This document shows positions 11,076 through 21,136 of a stretch of 64,000 bases of DNA, piece by piece (the first letter of the stretch is position 1; each line of letters opens with the position of its first letter). Origin of the DNA: Pedinophyceae sp. YPF-701. Taxonomy: Eukaryota > Chlorophyta > Pedinophyceae. The DNA lies in assembly GCA_916048055.1 (NCBI GenBank), contig CAJZHL010000030.1, forward strand, positions 1,168,796 through 1,232,795. The letters run 5' to 3'. A program made the translations under genes and the position numbers. The notes under the pieces are model-generated. The model searched no databases, was not told where the DNA came from, and saw nothing but the letters and a program-made list of their open reading frames with translations.

Positions 11076-13731
11076 TCACGCGTCGTCGTCCGAGTCCCAC
11101 GCCATCTTCAACTTCTCCGACGTGCCCCCCGCCTGCCCCTGGATCGCATCCAGCTGCTGCTGCAGGCTCTCCAGCAGCCCCGACGCGCCCTTGCCCTGCG
11201 CCGCCGCTCCCCCCGCGGGACCCGCCGTTGCCGCCACGTCCGCCACCGCCGCATCCACCCCCTCCAGCGTCCCCACGATGTCGTCCACAGGGAACCCGCG
11301 CAGCGAAATCACCTTCCCGGGCGCGTTCGGCCCCCCGCCGAGCTTGGCGCGGTCCAGCGCCTCCAGCACCTCGGCCTCAATGTCTCCGTACGCGCCGCTG
11401 CCGTCGCCGTCCATCGGCACGGCGTCGCTCGGCCCGCCCGTGCGGCGCGCGCGCGCCGCCGCCTCCTTGAACGCGCGGCCCTCCTTGCTCCTGTTCTCGT
11501 TGAGCTTGGGAGCAAACGTGCAGTCCTTCATCCGAGACTGTTGAATCTCCTCCTCCCGGGCCTTCGCCCGCGCGTTCCGCAGCTTCTGCTCGTCCGTGAG
11601 CAGGTCCTCGAGCCGCGCGCCGACGGGCCGCCGCGCCTCCGCCATCTCCTTGCTCCGCGGGTTGATGCGCGGGCGAAAGGTGAGGTTCTCGTCCGTGGCG
11701 CGCTGCCGCGACACAGGGAGCAGGTACGTCCGCGACTTGATCGTGCTCGTCGCGATCACCTCCTGCATCAGCGCCGTGAACACCTCCTCCGTCGCCAGCG
11801 GCCGGGGGGCCTTCTTCGGACTCCTCCCCTTGACCGGGCTCCGCCCCTTCGCCAGCAGCAGCTGCGCCGCCGCCTCGACGTCCGCGCGGACCTCGCCGTC
11901 CATGCTCTCCATCACCGGGTTCCCGGGCACCAGCAGCGGGTCCATGTCGATCGCCGGCGCGCCCTTCGCGCCGCTCGCCGGGCCCAGGTTCTGCAGCAGG
12001 TAAAAAAACACCTGCTTGAAGCGGCGCCCGCGCAGCGCCTCGAGGTACCGCTGCGAGGACGCGTTCGGGCGGCGCGACGCCACGGCCTGCCGCCGCGCCT
12101 CGGTGTCCTTGGCGAGCACCTCCATCTTCTGCCGCCGCTCCAGCTCCTTCTGGTACAAGTAGTCGCCAATGGGCAGACCGCCCTTCTCGAGCTCGCGGCC
12201 GACGTTCGCGCGGCCGGTCTCGGGCTTGAAGAGCGGCTTGCCGGTCTTGGCGTCGATCTTCTGCAGCGCCTCCATCTCCTCCTTCACCCGCGCCATGCGG
12301 GAGACCTGACTCTTGCCCAGCGGACCCTTCTGCGGGGAGCCGCCCTCCGAGGCGCCCTCGCTCTTCGACGCCGTCGGCGACGCGCCCTCCTTCACGGCCT
12401 GCATCACCACGCTCGCCATCACCTTGCTGCGGTCGTTGATCTCCGGTGCGAAGGTCGCCTCCGGCGGCATGTAGAGGCTGAACTCCTCCTGCCGCATCCG
12501 CCGCCGGTCGGCGTCCTGCGCGAGCTGGTCGAACACGGTGATCTTGTTCGTCCGCAGCGCGGCCACGCGCGCGTTGCTCATCGCCTTGCTCTTCGCGTCG
12601 ATGTTCGGGCGAAACGTGCAGTCGCTCGACACCGCCTGCTCCTCCTCCTCGCGCCGCCGCTTCTCCAGCTGCTCGCGCTTCGCGCGCTGCTGCTGCGCGT
12701 TGTCCCACAGCCGCTCGAACGCCGTCCCCGGCAGCGCGAGCGGCTTCGACTTCGCGTTCACCACCGGCCGGAACGTGCACTGCGCCAGCGCCTGGTCGGC
12801 GCGCTCCGCCGTCCGCGCCTCGTTCGCCTTGCGCCGCGCGATCATCTGGTCCATCGCCTGCAGGTACAGCCGATCCTGCTGCCCCGCGGCGTCGCCGCTC
12901 CCGGCGGGCTCCCGCCCGCGGCCCCCGCCGCGCGCCTGGCTCTCCTCAAGAGCCTCCTCCTGCTTCCGCACGCGCTCCTGGTGCTTCGCGCGCATCGCCT
13001 CGGCCTGCGCGTACAGCCGCTCGTGGATCTTCCCGCCCGCCGCCGCGGACGCCGGCCGCGCGCGCCGCGCCTTGGGCTTCGGCGGCGACGCCTGCTTGGC
13101 GCGCGCCGCGGCGGGGGGGGACTTTGCCTTGGGGGCCGGAGCGGCGCTCTGGGGCACGGGCGCGCGGCGGCGGGCCGCTCGAGGCGCGCGCGCGGGCGGG
13201 TTGGGTAGCCCCCTGCCGCACGGGGCCCGCCGCGGGCTTCGCCGCGGGCTGCTCGGCGGGCGCGGGCGCCGCGGCCTCGGGCGGCTGCTTGCGCGGCGTC
13301 CACATGTTGTCCTCGTCCGGCATCGCGGTGCGCGCGATCTCCTCGAGCGCCGACGCCGTGCTCTCGTGCCCGCCGGTCTCCGGCGCGGCCGGCTCGCCGT
13401 TGGGCGCGGCGGGGGGGGTCTCCGGCGCCGCGGGGGGGCCCTCGACCTCCTCGCCGCCCGGGGTCGCGGCGGCGTCCGCGGACGCGCTCACGCCCTCGGT
13501 GTCCGCCTTCGCGAGCTGCTCCTGGACGTGCGCGACGAGGTGCGGCACCACGGCCTGGTCCATCCCGTGCGTGCGGCAGAACTCAGCGGCCTTGTCGTCG
13601 ATGCGGTCGCCCTCGTAGAGCACGAAGTCGGTGCTGAGCTCCTCGATGCGCGTGATGAGGCGGATGGCGCGGCCGCCGGCCGACGGGGGCTGCCCCGCGG
13701 GGGTGATTTCGGGGTCCGCCGTGCCGCTCAT
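11076..13731 (-). CDS. ciliary-type protein with repeated F-x-P-x-I/V-N motifs
   Basis: Exons 13222-13731 and 11076-13148 join in phase 0 across a 73-nt intron (donor GTGCGG, acceptor CCCCAG) into 860 residues. The N-terminal part has a segment of the form ...VLYEGDRIDDKAAEFCRTHG, as often seen at the start of such proteins. A disordered Pro/Ala linker leads to a basic/coiled-coil body with motifs CTFRPVVNAKSK (~314), CTFRPNIDAKSK (~367), ATFAPEINDRSK (~422), LTFRPRINPRSKEM (~690) and CTFAPKLNENRSKE (~742), between long charged helices. From family knowledge, this F-x-P-x-I-N-x-x-SK pattern is widespread in proteins of flagellated protists and algae, so an axonemal or basal-body role is inferred. 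The ATG at 13731 is the only in-frame one; open, protein-like sequence continues upstream to an acceptor-like site at 14046, so an earlier exon may exist. The end (DSDDDA) is acidic. Confidence 0.75.
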
Positions 13732-15571
13732 GGTGAGGGATGGCGCGCTGCTGGTCCGGCTGGGGTCGTCGTGGCGCGGGGTGGGCGCCGCGTCGTTGGA
13801 GGGGGCGCGGTGGAGCGTGGGGGTGCCGCGCGGGGACGCCTCGCGCGCCGGGACGCTGGGGAGGTCCGAGGGCGGGCGCGGCGTGTGCTCTCGCGGGGTG
13901 CTGCGGCCGCTGGAGCGGTCCTCGGCGTCGGAGACGTGCTCGAGGACGTTCTTGCGCGTCTGCGCGTTGTCCTCGGTCGGCTTGGGCTTCGCGGAGCCGC
14001 CCAGGGAGCCGTCGTCGCGCTCTGAGCTGGCGGTGGGAACTGGGACCTGACGGTCTTCCTGGCCTGCGGGGCGCGAGGACGGGGAGGCGAGGAGACTGAG
14101 AATGGAGCACGTGTTGCTGGAGGGGGTGCGGTGGGGGCGCGCGCGGCGGGGCGCGGACGGGGGCGCGGTCCGAGTGGAAAACCAACAAAGGGAGGAAAAG
14201 GGCCGGCCTGGGGGCGGGAGCCGGCGCTGCACGGGCGGCGCAGCGGCCCGGCGGGTGGAGGGGAGCGCGTTCGTGCGCTGGAGGCGCGGAAACGTGCCCT
14301 GCGTGGTGCTGGAAGGGAGCTGGGGGTGCGGGAGGGTGCGGCGTGGAAGTTTGCCCGCGCGCGCTCGCCGCGCCGAGGGAACGGGGAGGCCTCGGCGCGG
14401 CTGGGGGCGCAGGCAAGTCAGGGGCGCGGATCGCGCGCGCGAAGCGAGAATGGCGCGGGGGCCGCGCGCACGGCGAGGTTGAACCGATGGACAGGGCGGA
14501 GGGCTTTGGGAGTTCCGCGTGGCCGCGCAGCGGCGTTGCAACTCGCACGGGCGGCGACGTGCGTATGTTTCGGACATTCGAAGGGCGTTCCGGGGAGGGG
14601 GCGTGAGGCGGGCGGGCGTGAACGCGGGGGCATCTACCGTCGGGGACGGCTCCCAGGCTCCGCCGGGAGGGCCTTCCGCAGCACAACATGCGGTCGGTGG
14701 GCGAGAGATACGTGAGGCGCCGCTCGCACGGGACAAGCCGGGCAGCGGTCTCCGAGCGGCACGATAGGCTCGGTCGGGCTTCGGTGACAACAAGAGACGC
14801 AGCCGAACGCGTCCGATCGACAGTATTCGGGCGGTCGTGCAGCGGCCGGTGCGAGGAGTGCGCGCGTGTCGCGGTTGGGCGGGCGCAAAGCCGCCACGGG
14901 GCCGGCGCGGCTGCGCACTTACTTGGCGCTCCGCAGCGAAGCCACCTGGCAGTCCCGAATACCCAGCGAAGATCCTTCCTAAGCAGCCGGGCTCTTCTAA
15001 TTCGGCCTTCTGCCCCCGCCCCGTGCCGCGCGGCCTCCTTGTCGCACGAGGCAAAGCGCGGGGCTCAGTCTGTCAACCGATTTCGCGGGCGCCCCACGCC
15101 CCGTCCCCCGCCCAAACGCCACCTCGCGACCGCCAGCGCCATGCTCGGGGCGTGTCCGGGCACCCTGGCCGCGCAAGCGTCCCGCGCGCGCCGAGCACGG
15201 GAGCTCGCCGGCCGGGCCACACCACTCCGGGCAGCACATGGCCTTGCTCGACCTCCCCGCGAGGCATGATCTCCCGCTGCCGGCGCCGACGCTCCGCGCC
15301 CCGCATGCACTCGCCACGCCGCGCCCTGCGCGCACACGGCGCACACGGACCTCCGGCCGAGCGCCCCCCGCCGCAACTCCAACCAACACCTCGACATCCC
15401 TAATCGCGCTAGCAGCGCGCCAGGCTGCCCAACGACCGGGACCGGCTGGTCCACAGCACGAAGCAGCATGTATCCACCGTTACAGGCGAGTGCGGTGCCG
15501 CGCAGGTCCCACCTTGGCACCGGGCGCGTCACTGAAAGATGGGATGTATGTTCGCCGTGATGCTTCGCCGC
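13732..15571. other. spacer upstream of the ciliary-type gene
   Basis: The first ~315 bp (13732-14046) stays open in frame with the gene at 11076-13731 and reads as Ser/Pro/Arg-rich disordered protein, so it may be coding. The rest, G-rich on the + strand up to ~14640, shows no supported gene and should hold the promoter of that gene and the 3' end of the CKAP2-like gene. Confidence 0.45.
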
Positions 15572-18323
15572 CTAGTCCTTGCGCAGCCGGCGAGAGCGCC
15601 GCACGGCGCGCGCACGCTCCGGACCGCCCTGCCCGGCCCCGCGCCGGGCCCTGCCGCCGCTGCCGCGCCCGCTGCTGTCGCCGACGCCGTCGTCTCCGCC
15701 CGCCTCCGGGGAGGCCCCAGAGACGGCGAGCTCGACGAGCTCCGCCTTCCTCGCGCGCGCGCTGAACTTGACGCCGCGCTCCTTCAGCTCGGCCTTCAGA
15801 GCGGCCACCGTCAGCGACTGGGCGTGCTCCCGCGACATCGGTCTTGCACTCTGGTCTCCCGTCGGCGGCGACGCGCGCTCCTCGGGCTCCCGCACCGCCG
15901 GGGGCTTGCTCTCTGTGACGGCTTTGTTCGGGACGTACGCGTAGTTCGCGCTCTCCATCAGCGACGACAGGTCGGTGCGAACACTGCCGTCTGCGTCGCC
16001 GGCCTGCAGGACGCGTGCGGAGCGCCGGCAGGGCGTCACGGCGTTCGGCGATCCGAGGAACTCCGCCGCGGCTCTGCGCGAGCGCACCGCAGACAGCACC
16101 TTGACGCAGCCGAGAGCCCCCGGGGGGACCTCCGCCCCGACACCAATGCGCGCGTGCACGGCCGCGGAAGCGCCGCCGCGCGCCACGTTGGCCCCTGCAG
16201 GGACGCGCTGCGCCTTGCCGCGCGCCGTGAGCGGCGTGCGCGGCATGCGCGGCCCCGCCTCCGCCCCGGCGTCGCCGCCGGGCGCGGCATCCGCCGCCGC
16301 CGTCGTCCCCGACGCCCCCGCCTCCGCCGGCGACGCGTCGTACACGGGGTTCGCGGTCAGGATCACGTTGTCGGAGTCCGTGCCCTCCGAGCCGCTCGCG
16401 TCTCCGCCCTCCGTCTCAGCGCTTGCGTCCTCAGCGCCGTTCGTCGTCGTGGCCGTCGACGGGGCCTCGGCGTCCGCCGCACGCGCCTCCAAGACGGCCT
16501 CGAGCGGGCTGGGACCGCCAGCGATCGTCGTGTTTGCGCCGAACACCCGCCAGCGCGCCCCCATCGTCGTGACGGCCGGCTGTTGACACACCGTCAGCGA
16601 CGGCAGCCTCAGCCCGAGCCCAGGGGTCTCTCCGTACCTCGCCGCGCTGTACAGACCGAGCGCCGGCGTCCCAAGGTCGCCGATCGGCGCCGAGTCCGAG
16701 CGCGCAGCGCCGCTCGAGGGGCCCTCCGCGACACCCCCCCCGCGCGACGCGCCGTCAGTCGGCGCCGCGGGAGGGGAGGCGCAGTCGGACAGGCTGATCG
16801 CGCCTGGCGACGCTGCGTCGGGCGACGCCGTCGCCAGCGCCGCGGCCGCCTCGTCGTGACCGGGCCTGCCACCGCCGTCCCCCCCCGCCGACTCCGCCTC
16901 GTCGTCAGAACCCCCCCGCCCGAGCTCGTCGTACAGGTCGGCGTACGCCGCGTCGAGCGCGGGGATCTGCGCCGGCACCGGCGCCGGCATCACCGCCCCG
17001 TCCGCCGCCACCTCCCCCTGCATCGTCAGGTCTTGCTCGAGACCCCCCCCCTCGCGGGACTTCGCGAGCTCCTCTGCGGCGGCCGCGGCCGCGCGCGGGG
17101 CCTTGCGGATCAGCGCTGCCGCGAGCGCCCGGGCCAGGCGCTCCGGCGAGACGCTCTCGGCGTCCGCGCGGGCAACCCCCCTGCTCGTCCGGGCGCTGGC
17201 GTGCACACGCCGGCGCCCGCGCGCCCGGCGCGAGCGACCGCAGCGGCGCGGGCAGGTCCGCGGCGCCTGCTTCCGCGCGCGGCCGGCGCCCTTCGCCCTT
17301 GACCCGGGAGGCTGGCGTGCGGAGCCGCGCGGCCTCGGCGCGCGCGAGGCCGCGCGGCGAGAGCGGCGCGGCGAGCTCCGGCGTCGCGGGCTCGCGGTCC
17401 TCGGCGGCGCATGCACGGCCCGCCGCGCCGGCTGCGGGACCGGCGGGGGTCTCGGGGGTCTTCGGGTCACTCCCCCCCGCCGCCGCCGCCCCAAGCGGCG
17501 CCCACGGCGTCCCGAAGAACCCGGTGGGCTCGTCGAGCTCCTGGAGACCCGCGGCCGCGAACGAGAAGCCGTCTCCGCCCGCGCATGGCGGCTCCGCGGC
17601 CGCGCCGGCCCCGCTCGTCTCCGCCAATGCCCGCGGGTGTTCTTGCGCGGCCAAGTTGCCGCGCGCGTCCAGCAGCTGCTGCCTCGGCTTCGCGCCGCGG
17701 GCGAGCCCTTCCTCGATGGCCGCGAGCGCGTCGTCGACGGACCCCGCCGCCGCGCGGCTGTTGGCCCGCCGAATCCAGAACACGGCTTGTGTTGCGTTCG
17801 GGAGGTTGCGAAGCGGGGATTTGCCGCAGCGGGCGCCCCCGGGGCTCGAGGGCGTGAACCAGGGGGACGCGGGGGCGATGACGGCGCGCGCGTGTGCGCG
17901 GACCGGGTCGGCGACGCGCACGGCGCCGCCCAGAGAGCCACCACCCTGCGTGGGCGGGGCGCGCAGCCCTAGCCCGCCCTGCACGACGGGAACGAGGTGC
18001 GCGAGTATCACGGAGCTGCTGTGACGAGATTTGCGAGGTGCGGGTCGCCGCGGGGCGCCCGAAGGGGAGCTGCGTGTCTGGCGGAGGATGCGTGGCGTCT
18101 CGTGGGTTCCACGGCGTGCACGTGGGACGAGCTCGCGCTGGCTCACCCTGGCTGGTCTGTTCTGGTCAGACGTCGTGTGGGTACGGTGCTGGGAGGGTCC
18201 GGTGATCGCGGCCCGCAGCTTGGGTGACAATCGCGCTGGGGACGTTGGCGAGTCCGCGGCATCGGGCGCGTCTGCGTTGACGTCGAGCCGCCCGAGCGCC
18301 CGCCTCGGACTCGTGGGATCCAT
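15572..18323 (-). CDS. CKAP2-like (C-terminal domain) protein with a terminal SAP domain
   Basis: Exon 1 is 18147-18323 (ATG at 18323, donor AGG|GTGAGC, phase 0). Exon 2 starts at 17978, or at 17945 with the next in-phase acceptor. It carries AVFWIRRANSRAAAGSVDDA followed by an AIEEGLARGAKP helix, which resembles the YWICLARLE...IYEKAI-AGA segment of vertebrate CKAP2. Near 17170-17230 the coding frame moves by one base; a very short intron or an indel is possible and the join is unresolved. The C-terminal half holds VTPCRRSARV and then NYAYVPNKAV, matching the TPVRRSRRL and FVCRPNAAL signatures of the CKAP2 C-terminal family, then a SAP-type helix pair (LTVAALKAELKERGVKFSAR, with KAELVELAV following) just before the stop. 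CKAP2 proteins bind spindle microtubules in mitosis; SAP domains bind DNA. Family assignment is by motif recall, not by a search. Confidence 0.65.
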
Positions 18324-19126
18324 GGCTGTCGCGCGCGACGGCTGCCTGCGGGTCTCAGAGCGCAGGGGCGTGGTCTGAGGCGCAGCAGGGACCAGGCATC
18401 CGGCCGCGCCGGCCTCGTGCGCGCCGGACGCGGCCCTCGCGACGCCTCGTTCCGGGAATCTAATCTAGTCTCCGCGATTGCGTTCGGTGTTCGTCGCGCA
18501 CGCGGCCACATCGGACCCTGTCGCGGAGCTGTCGCCCCAGGCCTTGGAAAGCACCGCGCGGCACGCGATTTCCGGGCCTCCCGCGAAGCGACGTCGCGCT
18601 CACAGCTAGGTACCGTCAGTGAACGTACCTGTGGTCCGAGGAACCTCGCGAAACCGACGCGTGTGCGGCGGCAGCGCAGTGCTTGCTTGTTAGCTGGGTG
18701 CGGGTGCGTGCAGCGTGGCACCGCCAGCCGGCGTCGCGTAGCGTCGGGAGCGATGCTCTGGACGGTCACGTGCGAAGGAAGTCGCAGGTGGCGCTCGCGG
18801 CGGCGACGAGGCGCAATGGGGCCGCGGCCAGCCGTGGGACAGCCGCTGTCACAGCGCCCGCTGATGCTAGCTGGAGGTGTTTCTGTTCTACCTGCGGCGC
18901 TGTGCTGGTGGTGCCGGTACGAGGGCCGGCGCGCACGGACGCTGGGACCACAGTCTCGCATTGGACGGTGATTCGACGTCGGAAGCTGGCAGACACGGCC
19001 GGGCGGGGTCACTGAGTGCTTTCGCGCAGTCCTCGCGGCGTTTTCCGGGGGAGGCCACCGTCGCACGGCACGGCGTTCGCCGGAGTCACGTGGCTGTCGT
19101 CGCGTGAGGTGGTAGTTTCGGCGAAT
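18324..19126. promoter_or_regulatory. shared upstream region of two divergent genes
   Basis: This 0.8-kb stretch separates the start codons of the CKAP2-like gene (-) and the TEX264-like gene (+), so both promoters should lie here. No supported gene and no recognisable TATA box; composition is less GC-extreme than the coding DNA. Confidence 0.45.
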
Positions 19127-20860
19127 ATGGGGATGTGGGACGCGTATTTGCGTTACAGCGAATGGCTGGCCCGCAAGATGGTCGCTCTCCCGTTTCCGGA
19201 GTGGCTGACCAAGTTGTCGTACGGCATCGGGCACACCCTCAACAATGCCTTCCAGTGAGTCCGAACCCCGCCCCTCTCGAGCCCGCCCGCGCCCCACCCA
19301 GGCCGTTGGTTGGCCCGCCTCTGCGTGCCCGGCACGCGCGCTGCGCGAGATCGGCGCCCCCGGCAGGCAAGCCCACGGTGCGAGGACCGAGCCGCGTGGC
19401 CCGGGCGCGCGTTTCCGTGCAGGCTGACTCAGGACGAGAGCACTGGGAGGCGGTACATCATGCTCTACTTCCTCGTCCTGACTCTGGGCATGGTGCTGCT
19501 CATTGCGCACCAGATCGGCGCCCTCTCTCCGGTCAAGCTCAAGGAGACCTGGATCGGGCCGTGGGTGTTCATCTACAAGGAGGTCACGGTGCGGCCGCCC
19601 CTGTTGTTGGCGGGGGCAGTTGACCGCCGGCGGGGCCCGCGCCGTCAACGAAACCGCGGTTATCGTCCGTCGGATCCCGCTCAAGTTGTGTAGCTGCGAC
19701 TCTGATGCGTCCGGAACGATCGCGCAGGCCCCGCTGCCACGCGACTCCCCCCCATCGATCCTGCTGAGGCTCTTTGGTCGCGCAGGGGCCGTACAAGAAG
19801 ACCGCCAAGGTGATGGACGAGGTCATGAACGACTACCGCGAGTGGTACAACAACGAAGACGCGCTCAGGCGCAGCAGGCGCGAGGGAGAGACAGAGGAGG
19901 AGGCCGCGGAGCTACGCGCAGCCGAGCTCGCCGAGACCGACCCCGACACCGACAAATTCGGTGCGCGCCGCGCACCCACCACGCGCACCAGCCCCACGAC
20001 CCGTCGCGAGCCGACACCGCCGTGCAGCGCCGCTTCGCGCCACGCGCTGCGCTGTTGTTGTCGTGTGCACACAACGCGTCGTTTCTGCCGCCTTGGTGGC
20101 CGGTTGCGCCGCTGCTGTCGGCGGGCGGAGCGCGTGACCGTTTGGGCGCGTTCGGGCGCGCTGGCGCTCCGCAGGGCTGTATTTCGACAACCCCCGGGAG
20201 GTGAAGAACCCGGGGCGGCTGCGGTCGCTCGCGGGCGTGGCGGTGAACCTGAACGCGATCGAGCTGAAGCGCGAGGCGCGGGAGAACAAAGTGACCGTCG
20301 AGGAGGTCCTGGAGGACATGCGCAAGCTCCACAGGCACGCCCCCGCACGCATTAACCCCCCTCCCCCCCGCGGCGCGCGTCGGGGCGCCACCGCGCCAGC
20401 CCACCGCACGCGCCGTCCGGCGCCGCCTGAAGCGGGCGCTGGAAACGCCGGCAGCTCCGAGCCAGCCGGCGCGGCCCGGCGCGCCACGTCAACGCGCACC
20501 CGCTCACTGCTTGTGCGCGCGCGCTCGCCGCGTCGCCCGCGCAGGCGGCCCGCGTACATCAAGGAGAAGGGGTACAAGGTCCGCGCGCTCGGCATGACCA
20601 AGGTCACGAAGGTCGACTTCCCGATCTTCTGGCTGCCGGTCTCCGCGTTCCTCGGAATGCTAAAGGTTTACCCGCGGCTGGCGCCCGAGGCGCAGCGCGT
20701 GATGAAGACGCCGGGGATCTTCGAGTTCTACTGCACGCACCCGGACAAGAACGTGATTGTGTACGCCGTGCCGCACGAGGAGCGCAAGAGCATGACGCCC
20801 TTCGCCATCCCCGTGGAACACCACGAGGGCGAGCAGATGGAGAGCCGCAAGGACAGGTGA
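19127..20860 (+). CDS. TEX264: TEX264-like ER membrane protein (GyrI-like domain)
   Basis: Exons 19127-19254, 19423-19588, 19786-19960, 20175-20334 and 20545-20860 join in phase to 314 residues. After a short amphipathic N-terminus comes one membrane helix (~54-72, YIMLYFLVLTLGMVLLIAHQ). An acidic linker leads to FGLYFDNP (~156), equivalent to the YYDNP motif of human TEX264, then KEKGYKVRALGMTKVTKVDF and ...LKVYPRL...PGIFEFY, which follow the order of the TEX264 GyrI-like domain (KFGFKVFSFP, RRVHPAL, YPRLEIY). TEX264 is an ER-phagy receptor and adaptor at the ER surface in animals. The C-terminal tail here is short and basic/acidic without a clear W/F/Y-x-x-L LC3-binding motif, so the autophagy role is uncertain. 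Intron 4 starts with GC. Exon 2 could end at 19582 instead (also in phase). Confidence 0.8.
20335..20544 (+). other. GC-AG intron (TEX264-like gene, intron 4)
   Basis: Donor CACAG|GCACGC, acceptor CGCGCAG|GCGG, phase 2. Removing 210 nt (70 codons, frame stays open if unspliced) joins MRKLHR to RPAYIKEKGYKV. The removed stretch is Pro/Arg/Ala junk with no counterpart in the family. Confidence 0.75.
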
Positions 20861-21136
20861 CGCGGGCGCGGGCGCGGCGCGGCGCTGTGATACGCGAAGC
20901 GCGGAGCGCGCGTCTGCGAGCCGTCGCTGCTGACACCTATACACGTGCACGCTTGTGGGTTTGTACCTCGCTGACCTACAAGCACCCTCACCGCGAGGAT
21001 GCTTGAGCGACCGAAATCGTACGGCAGGCGAGGCTTGTTGATCTGGGTGCGTTAGCAGCAGTGTGTGCGTGGCAGCGAAGCGTTTGGCAGATGGGCGCAG
21101 GCGCCGGTCCCGCGTCACCGCGCTCCCGATCGTCGC
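20861..21136. other. short convergent spacer with repeat B
   Basis: Separates the stops of the TEX264-like (+) and methyltransferase (-) genes by 276 bp. Holds one inverted copy of 32-bp repeat B (20968-20999). Confidence 0.55.
20968..20999 (-). repeat. dispersed repeat B, copy 1
   Basis: The reverse complement matches 28713-28744 and 28763-28794 over 32 bp, with the shared core GTGCTTG(T)AGGTCAGCGA and TCCTCGCGG at the other end. All copies are intergenic. Confidence 0.8.

Noticed and set aside
20335-20544. Reading the TEX264-like gene straight through 20335-20544 as coding
   Set aside because: The frame stays open, but the inserted 70 residues are low-complexity and break a conserved block that a GC-AG intron restores exactly.
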